From Nocardioides sp. YIM 152315 (GTDB taxonomy: Bacteria > Actinomycetota > Actinomycetes > Propionibacteriales > Nocardioidaceae), in contig NZ_JARGER010000038.1 of the NCBI RefSeq assembly GCF_029210375.1, positions 248,001 to 312,000 on the forward strand: a stretch of 64,000 bases of DNA, in the 5' to 3' direction. The first letter of the stretch is position 1; each line of letters begins with the position of its first letter. The position numbers and the translations under genes were made by a program. This document shows, piece after piece, positions 59,315 to 64,000 of this stretch. The notes under the pieces are model-generated. The model saw nothing but the letters and a program-made list of their open reading frames with translations, did not search any database and was not told the DNA's origin.

Positions 59315-60556
59315 ATGACCAGCTACCGGAGCCTCGCTCGCAACCACGACTTCACCGTCCTCTGGATCGGCCAGACGATCAGCGAGCTCGGCAGCCGGGT
59401 GAGCATGTTCGTCTTCCCGCTCATCACCTACGCGATGACCGGCTCGGCGCTGCTGGCGGCCCTCGCGGAGGCCGTGCACCTCCTCGGCCTGGCGGGGACC
59501 CTGCTGCCGGCCGGCGTGCTCGCCGACCGGTTCGACCGGCGCCGCATCATGAGGGTCGCCAGCGGCTCCGGCGTGCTGCTCTACGCCTCGCTCGCCGTCG
59601 CCGGCATCGCCGACGCGCTCACGGTCCCCCACCTGATGGTCGTGGCGCTGCTGACCGGCGCCGGCGCCGGCCTCTTCGCGCCCGCGGAGATCTCGGCCGT
59701 GCGCACCGTCGTCCCGACCGACGACCTGCCGACGGCGCTGAGCCAGAACCAGGCGCGCCTACACGTCGCCGGGCTGCTCGGCGCGCCGGTGGGCGGCATC
59801 CTGTACGCCGCCGCCCGGTGGCTGCCCTTCGCCGCCGACGCGATCAGCTTCGCCGTCTCCTGGCTGCTGCTCGGCCGGGTCCGGGCCGACCTGGCCGCCC
59901 CGAGCGTGGAGGGTCCGCGCCGGCGGCCGCGCCAGGACCTCGCCGAGGGGATCCGCTTCATCGCGTCGCGGCCGTTCTTCCGGGTGCTGACCGTGTGGGG
60001 CGCGCTGACCAACCTGGCGATCAACGCGCTGTTCTTCGTCGCGGTGCTGCGGCTGATCGAGGGTGGCTTCGACCCGCTGCACATCGGCCTGGTCGAGACC
60101 GCGGCCGGGCTGGCCGGGATCGTCGGTGCCGTCGTCGCGCCGTGGATCATCGACCGGATGGCGACCGGCTGGCTGACGATCGCGATCGCGTGGAGCTTCC
60201 TCCCGCTGGTCGTCCCGATGATCTTCTGGAACACCCCCGCGGTCGTCGCGGCCGCGCTGTCGCTGGGCATGCTGCTCAACCCCGCCGGCAACGCCGGCAT
60301 CAGCTCCTACCGGATCGCGATCACCCCGCCGGCGCTCCTCGGCCGGGTGCAGTCGACGTCGCAGTTCGTGTCGATGTCGGCGATGCCGCTCGCGCCGGTG
60401 CTCGCCGGCGCCCTCCTCACCGGCGTCGGCGGCGGCGCCGCGATCGCCGCGCTCGGGGTGTTCACGGCACTGGTCGCGCTGATCCCCACCCTGTCGCTCA
60501 GCGTCCGCTCGGTGCCCCGGCCCGCGGCGTGGGAGCGGTACGCCGTGGCGGCCTGA
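59315..60556 (+). CDS. MFS exporter
   Basis: A 413-aa major-facilitator protein with 12 predicted helices, of the EntS/macrolide-efflux type. The loop 2-3 motif appears as GVLADRFDRRRIMR, and QNQARLHVAGLLGAPVGGILY marks the start of helix 5-6. The ATG follows TATAAG by 8 nt, so it is probably leaderless. Regulation by the divergent ArsR-type gene is likely. The substrate could be a drug or siderophore. Confidence 0.9.
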   Translation: MTSYRSLARNHDFTVLWIGQTISELGSRVSMFVFPLITYAMTGSALLAALAEAVHLLGLAGTLLPAGVLADRFDRRRIMRVASGSGVLLYASLAVAGIADALTVPHLMVVALLTGAGAGLFAPAEISAVRTVVPTDDLPTALSQNQARLHVAGLLGAPVGGILYAAARWLPFAADAISFAVSWLLLGRVRADLAAPSVEGPRRRPRQDLAEGIRFIASRPFFRVLTVWGALTNLAINALFFVAVLRLIEGGFDPLHIGLVETAAGLAGIVGAVVAPWIIDRMATGWLTIAIAWSFLPLVVPMIFWNTPAVVAAALSLGMLLNPAGNAGISSYRIAITPPALLGRVQSTSQFVSMSAMPLAPVLAGALLTGVGGGAAIAALGVFTALVALIPTLSLSVRSVPRPAAWERYAVAA

Positions 60557-60573
60557 GCCGGTCGCCGTCGTCG

Positions 60574-60647
60574 GATGTAACGGTGGGTCGTGGGGTCTGC
60601 TGACCCGTTATGACGGGGCAGAAGTGCCCACGACACCCCGTTACATC
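60574..60647 (+). repeat. 74-bp dispersed double-hairpin palindrome, copy 2
   Basis: Outer arms (GATGTAACGG... and ...CCCCGTTACATC, 21 nt each with two mismatches) enclose 8-nt spacers and an inner hairpin with core CCCGTTATGACGGG. It matches 10-83 in the opposite orientation. The right tip supplies the TAA stop (60641-60643) of the WYL regulator. It is located between the convergent MFS and WYL genes. Confidence 0.8.
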
Positions 60648-61594
60648 TGCGGCGCCGCCCGGCCGAACCGCTCCGCCGCCCGCGCGACGGCGTCGACGAG
60701 CTCGGGCGGGTGCTCGACGGTGAAGTCGCTGTCGAGGTGGGCGAGCACCATCAGCGGCCAGTCGAGGCTGTCGCTGGGCATGTGCATCACGCACCCCGTG
60801 CCGTCCGGCACGACCGTGGCCCAGCGACCGACGAACGCCGTCACCGTCTCGGCGTCGGCGTCGAGCCGCACGCGGACGTCGTACCGCTGCGGCGCCGAGC
60901 GGACGCCGGCCTGCACGAACGTCGCGGCGTCGGCGGCGGGCAGCTCGCGCGGCCGGAACCGCTGACCCGTGGCCGCCGCGTCGGACATGCGGTCCACGCG
61001 GAAGGAGCGCCAGTCCTGGCGGTCGCGGTCGTAGGCGACGAGGTACCAGCGGCGGCCGAGCGAGACCAGGCGGTGGGGCTCGACGCGACGCTGCGACGGC
61101 TCGGCGTTGCGGGCGGTGTAGTCGAAGGTCACCGGTTCGTCGTCGCGGCAGGCCTGGGCGAGCACCGACAGCACGGTCGCGTCGACGGCGGGGCCACCGC
61201 CCCACGGGACGCCGTCGGTCTGCGACCGCAACGCGTCCATGCGCCGGCGCAGGCGGGGCGGCATCAGCGCGATCACCTTGGCCAGCGCCTGCACCGCCGT
61301 CTCCTCCATGCCGGCGACCGCGCCGGAGGCGGCGGTGTGCAGGCCGACCGCGATCGCGACCGCCTCCTCGTCCTCGAGGAGCAGCGGCGGCAGCGCCCCG
61401 CCCGCGCGCAGCTGGTAGCCGCCCGACACCCCGCGGACGGCGTCGACGTCGTACCCGAGCTCGCGCAGGCGGTCGATGTCGCGGCGGAGCGTGCGCGGGC
61501 TGACCTCGAGCCGCCCGGCGAGCTCGCCTCCGGGCCAGTAGCGGTGGGTCTGCAGCAGGGAGAGGAGGCGCAGCATCCGGGCGCTCGTGCTCAT
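60641..61594 (-). CDS. WYL-domain (DeoR-type HTH) transcriptional regulator
   Basis: A 317-aa regulator with an N-terminal HTH (MLRLLSLLQTHRYWPGGELAGRLEVSPRTLRRDIDRLRELG), a WYL domain (RRWYLVAYDRDRQDWRSFRVDRM) and a C-terminal WCX-like extension. WYL domains sense nucleic acid or nucleotide ligands in several known cases. The ATG at 61594 follows TATCCT by 6 nt. It is divergent from the DrrAB-type exporter, which it may control. Its stop lies in the 74-bp palindrome. Confidence 0.9.
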   Translation of the reverse strand: MSTSARMLRLLSLLQTHRYWPGGELAGRLEVSPRTLRRDIDRLRELGYDVDAVRGVSGGYQLRAGGALPPLLLEDEEAVAIAVGLHTAASGAVAGMEETAVQALAKVIALMPPRLRRRMDALRSQTDGVPWGGGPAVDATVLSVLAQACRDDEPVTFDYTARNAEPSQRRVEPHRLVSLGRRWYLVAYDRDRQDWRSFRVDRMSDAAATGQRFRPRELPAADAATFVQAGVRSAPQRYDVRVRLDADAETVTAFVGRWATVVPDGTGCVMHMPSDSLDWPLMVLAHLDSDFTVEHPPELVDAVARAAERFGRAAPQM

Positions 61595-61655
61595 GGATCG
61601 AGGATAGAACTGATTGAGGCCAGGAACTGGCCGCAATACTTCCTAGCGTGGCCCC

Positions 61656-62663
61656 ATGACCACTCCACCGATGATCAGGACCCGGGGGCTGACCCGGAGC
61701 TTCACCCGACAGAAGCACACGATCGAGGCCGTGCGCGGCCTCGACCTGGAGGTCGCCGCCGGCGAGCTCGTCGCCTTCCTCGGCCCGAACGGCGCCGGCA
61801 AGTCGACCACGCTGCGGATGCTCACGACACTGATCGCGCCGACGTCGGGGACGGCCGAGGTCGTCGGCCACGAGGTGGTGCGCGAGCGCGCCGCCGTGCG
61901 CCGGTCGATCGGGTACGTCGGGCAGGGCAACGCCGCCGGCCATCAGCAGCGCGGCCGGGACGAGATCGTGAGCCAGGCGCGCGCCTACGGCATGTCCCGG
62001 AGCGCCGCGCACGCGCGGGCGGAGGAGCTGCTCGCGGCGTTCGACCTCACCGAGCACGCCGGCCGGCCGGTCGCGACGCTCTCCGGCGGCCAGCGCCGGC
62101 GGCTCGACGTGGCGATCGGCCTCGTGGCCGCGCCGCCGCTGCTCTTCCTCGACGAGCCGTCGACCGGGCTCGACCCGCAGAACCGCGTCAACCTCCAGGA
62201 GCAGGTGCGCCGCCTCCACACCGACCTCGGCACCACGATCGTGCTCACCACCCACTACCTCGAGGAGGCCGACGCCCTTGCCGGCCGCGTCGTCGTCATC
62301 GACCACGGCGAGGTGATCGCCGACGACAGCGCGCCACGGCTGAAGTCGGCGCTCGGCGACCTGGTGTCGCTGGGCTTCGCGGACCCGGCGCACGCCGCCG
62401 CGGCCGCCGCCCGCGCGGAGCGGTTCGACGGCGCGCAGGTCGAGGTGTCCGGGACCGACGTGGCGATCCGCGTCGCCCACGGGCGCGACCTCGCCGGTGG
62501 CCTCGTCGCCGACCTCGCCGCCGCGGGCACCCCCGTGAGCCGCATCGAGGTCGTCGGCCCGACGCTCGACGACGTCTTCCTCGACCTCACCGGACGCAGC
62601 CTGCGCGAGTCCACCCCAGCCGACCAGCCCGACCGGTCCGAGCTCGAAGGAGCGGCAGCATGA
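61656..62663 (+). CDS. ABC exporter ATP-binding protein, DrrA-like
   Basis: A 335-aa ABC ATPase of the DrrA (daunorubicin-resistance) type: Walker A LGPNGAGKST (residues 42-51), signature LSGGQRRRLD, Walker B LLFLDEPSTGLDP and the H-loop LTTHYLEE. The C-terminal extension typical of DrrA reaches the end. TAGCGT lies 6 nt before the ATG. It is coupled with the permease gene by an ATGA overlap. Confidence 0.93.
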   Translation: MTTPPMIRTRGLTRSFTRQKHTIEAVRGLDLEVAAGELVAFLGPNGAGKSTTLRMLTTLIAPTSGTAEVVGHEVVRERAAVRRSIGYVGQGNAAGHQQRGRDEIVSQARAYGMSRSAAHARAEELLAAFDLTEHAGRPVATLSGGQRRRLDVAIGLVAAPPLLFLDEPSTGLDPQNRVNLQEQVRRLHTDLGTTIVLTTHYLEEADALAGRVVVIDHGEVIADDSAPRLKSALGDLVSLGFADPAHAAAAAARAERFDGAQVEVSGTDVAIRVAHGRDLAGGLVADLAAAGTPVSRIEVVGPTLDDVFLDLTGRSLRESTPADQPDRSELEGAAA

Positions 62664-63439
62664 GCACCCTGAGGACCGTCCCCGCCCGCGACCCCGGCTT
62701 CCTCGCCGACACGTGGAACGTGATGACCCGCGAGCTGCGGCCGGTGCTCCGGCAGCCGGTCTCGGTGCTCTTCGCGATGGTGCAGCCGCTGGTCTTCCTG
62801 GCGCTCTTCGCGCCGCTGCTGCCCGACGGCGGGCCGGGTGGCTCGGCGCTCCAGTGGTTCGTGCCCGGCATCGTCGCGATGACCGCGCTGATGAGCGCCA
62901 GCTTCACCGGCGCCAACCTGACCGAGGAGATCGTGACCGGCTCCCACGAGCGGCTGCTCGTGTCGCCGCTGTCGCGTCCGGCCCAGCTGGTCGGGCGGGC
63001 GCTGAAGGAGGTCGTGCCGATGCTGATGCAGACCGCGATCATCCTGGTGGCGGTCACGCCGTTCTCCTTCGACCTGCACCTCGGTGGCGTGCTCGTCGGG
63101 ATGCTGGTGCTGGCGCTCCTCGCCGTCGGCATCGGGGCGCTCAGCTTCACGCTGGCGCTCGTGTCGAAGGAGCAGCAGTGGCTCTTCTGGACGGTGCAGC
63201 AGACGCTGATCTTCCCACTGCTGCTGACCGCCGGCGTGCTGCTGCCTCTCGACGAGGCGCCGAGGTGGCTCGAGGTGGCCTCGCACGTCAACCCGCTGAC
63301 CTATGTGGTCGAGGCCGAGCGCGCACTCTTCACCGGGGCGTTCCCGGCCGACACGGTGCTGGCCGGCTTCGTGGCCGCCGGCGTCACCGCCCTGGCCGGC
63401 CTGCTGATCGGCGTCCGCGCGATGAACCGCTCCAGCTGA
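62660..63439 (+). CDS. ABC-2 type exporter permease, DrrB-like
   Basis: A 259-aa ABC-2 permease with six hydrophobic segments and the DrrB-type motif FTGANLTEEIVTGSHERLLVSPLSRPAQLVGRALKE between helices 2 and 3. The ATG at 62660 overlaps the stop of the ATPase gene and has GAAGGAG upstream. Together they form a half-size multidrug or lipid exporter; the cargo is unknown. Confidence 0.93.
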   Translation: MSTLRTVPARDPGFLADTWNVMTRELRPVLRQPVSVLFAMVQPLVFLALFAPLLPDGGPGGSALQWFVPGIVAMTALMSASFTGANLTEEIVTGSHERLLVSPLSRPAQLVGRALKEVVPMLMQTAIILVAVTPFSFDLHLGGVLVGMLVLALLAVGIGALSFTLALVSKEQQWLFWTVQQTLIFPLLLTAGVLLPLDEAPRWLEVASHVNPLTYVVEAERALFTGAFPADTVLAGFVAAGVTALAGLLIGVRAMNRSS

Positions 63440-63444
63440 GCGCC

Positions 63445-63471
63445 GACCCGCCCGAAAGTTTCGGGCGGGTC
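63445..63471. terminator. Bidirectional terminator hairpin
   Basis: GACCCGCCCGAAA and TTTCGGGCGGGTC form a perfect 13-bp stem with a single unpaired G. It lies 5 nt after the permease stop and overlaps the stop codon of the convergent methyltransferase gene. The A and T runs at the top of the stem give no U-tract, but position and stability fit termination. Confidence 0.7.
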
Positions 63472-64000
63472 AGCGTCTCCGGGCGACGAGGACGGCGTCG
63501 GTGACGTGGTGGCTCTCCTCGTGGCGCACCTCGTCGCGCGTGCGCGCCTCGGCCCGGACGTCGAAGGCGTCCGGGTCGACGGCCGGCAGCAGGTCATCGG
63601 CCGAGAAGAGCACGCCGGGCAGCGACCAGCGCAGGCCGGTGTGCTCGTCGTCGGGGTGGTGGCCGGCGACCAGCAGGGTCCCGCGCGGCGCGACCGCCTC
63701 GGCCATCGCGCCGGTGGCCCGGAGCATGCCGTCGTCGAGCAGATGCAGGAAGCACGAGGTGACCAGGTCCCACTGCTCGCCGTCCGGGGTCCACGTGCGC
63801 AGGTCGGCGTGCCGCCACTCGATGCGGTCGGCGACCCCGCGCTCGGCGGCGTGCTCGGCGGCCTTGCGCAGCCCGGCCTCGGAGAAGTCGATCGCCGTCA
63901 CCTGCCAGCCCTGCTCGGCCAGCCAGATCGCGTCGCCGCCCTCGCCGCAGCCGAGGTCGACCACGCGGCCCGGTCGCAGGTCGCTCGCCTCGACGACGAG
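63470..64000 (-). CDS. Class I SAM-dependent methyltransferase (5' end beyond window)
   Basis: The reading frame runs past the right edge of the window, so the N-terminus is missing; at least 176 residues are visible. The SAM-binding motif VVDLGCGEGGDAIWLAEQG, then AIDFSEAGL (motif II), and DLVTSCFLHLL (motif IV) are clear. The substrate is not evident; it resembles the tellurite-resistance/thiopurine-type small methyltransferases. Confidence 0.87.
   Translation of the reverse strand, partial: LVVEASDLRPGRVVDLGCGEGGDAIWLAEQGWQVTAIDFSEAGLRKAAEHAAERGVADRIEWRHADLRTWTPDGEQWDLVTSCFLHLLDDGMLRATGAMAEAVAPRGTLLVAGHHPDDEHTGLRWSLPGVLFSADDLLPAVDPDAFDVRAEARTRDEVRHEESHHVTDAVLVARRR

Noticed and set aside
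1..64000. CRISPR array, insertion sequence or prophage
   Set aside because: No regularly spaced identical repeats beyond the pair at 50144, and no transposase, integrase, capsid or terminase gene is visible.

Overview
The window is a very GC-rich actinobacterial chromosome segment, most like the Nocardioidaceae (Nocardioides and relatives). The evidence is a Nur-type Fur repressor beside a YgfZ protein, a purF-purM-DUF3073-valine dehydrogenase neighbourhood, a SCP-type sterol carrier protein, a MutT1-type Nudix-phosphatase fusion, an ECF42 sigma factor with its YCII/DGPF partner, and widespread TANNNT boxes 5-9 nt upstream of start codons that suggest leaderless mRNAs. I see no insertion sequence, prophage or CRISPR array. 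Most of the window reads as core chromosome.

Layout. 1-5 kb: nur-ygfZ, a nitrobindin-like protein, a DsrE-like protein and a 781-aa Ala/Glu/Arg-rich coiled-coil protein. 5-18 kb: a phosphate region with an esterase, ppk, a DUF47 regulator and pitA, then, after a DUF559 nuclease-like gene and a SipW/TasA pair, an orphan OmpR-type regulator and pstSCAB behind a Pho box. 18-24 kb: mutT1, a secreted protein, csoR-copZ with its operator, a cold-shock gene and three exported or membrane proteins. 24-31 kb: tRNA-Lys, small enzymes, NDH-2, an anti-sigma-like ATPase coupled to two fluC genes, tRNA-Glu, tRNA-Asp and tRNA-Phe. 31-41 kb: secreted hydrolases, the YCII-ECF42 operon, DUF2510 proteins and assorted small enzymes. 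41-50 kb: SulP, a GAP-family protein, a large hybrid histidine kinase and valine dehydrogenase. 50-59 kb: DUF3073, purM, purF, two tandem GAF histidine kinases, an M20 peptidase and an SCP protein with its regulator. 59-64 kb: an MFS exporter, a WYL regulator, a DrrAB-type ABC exporter and a 5'-truncated methyltransferase.

The most unusual signal lies between the genes. At least three unrelated families of short dispersed palindromes recur: a 67-bp family (10064, 11336, 41569; always a 22-bp arm, 23-bp loop and 22-bp arm), a 63-65-bp family (4980, 58267) and a 74-bp double-hairpin family (10, 60574). Two further palindromic or repeated intergenic sequences stand at 20024 and 50144. Two 67-bp copies bracket a gene for a DUF559 (Vsr-like PD-(D/E)XK) protein, which resembles the way REP palindromes flank RAYT genes. 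In three places an element arm supplies the stop codon of the adjacent gene.

Functionally, ppk, DUF47-pitA and pstSCAB together handle phosphate uptake and polyphosphate storage, probably under PhoP. csoR-copZ handles copper, purF-purM early purine synthesis, and the histidine kinases are orphan sensors without cognate regulators next to them.
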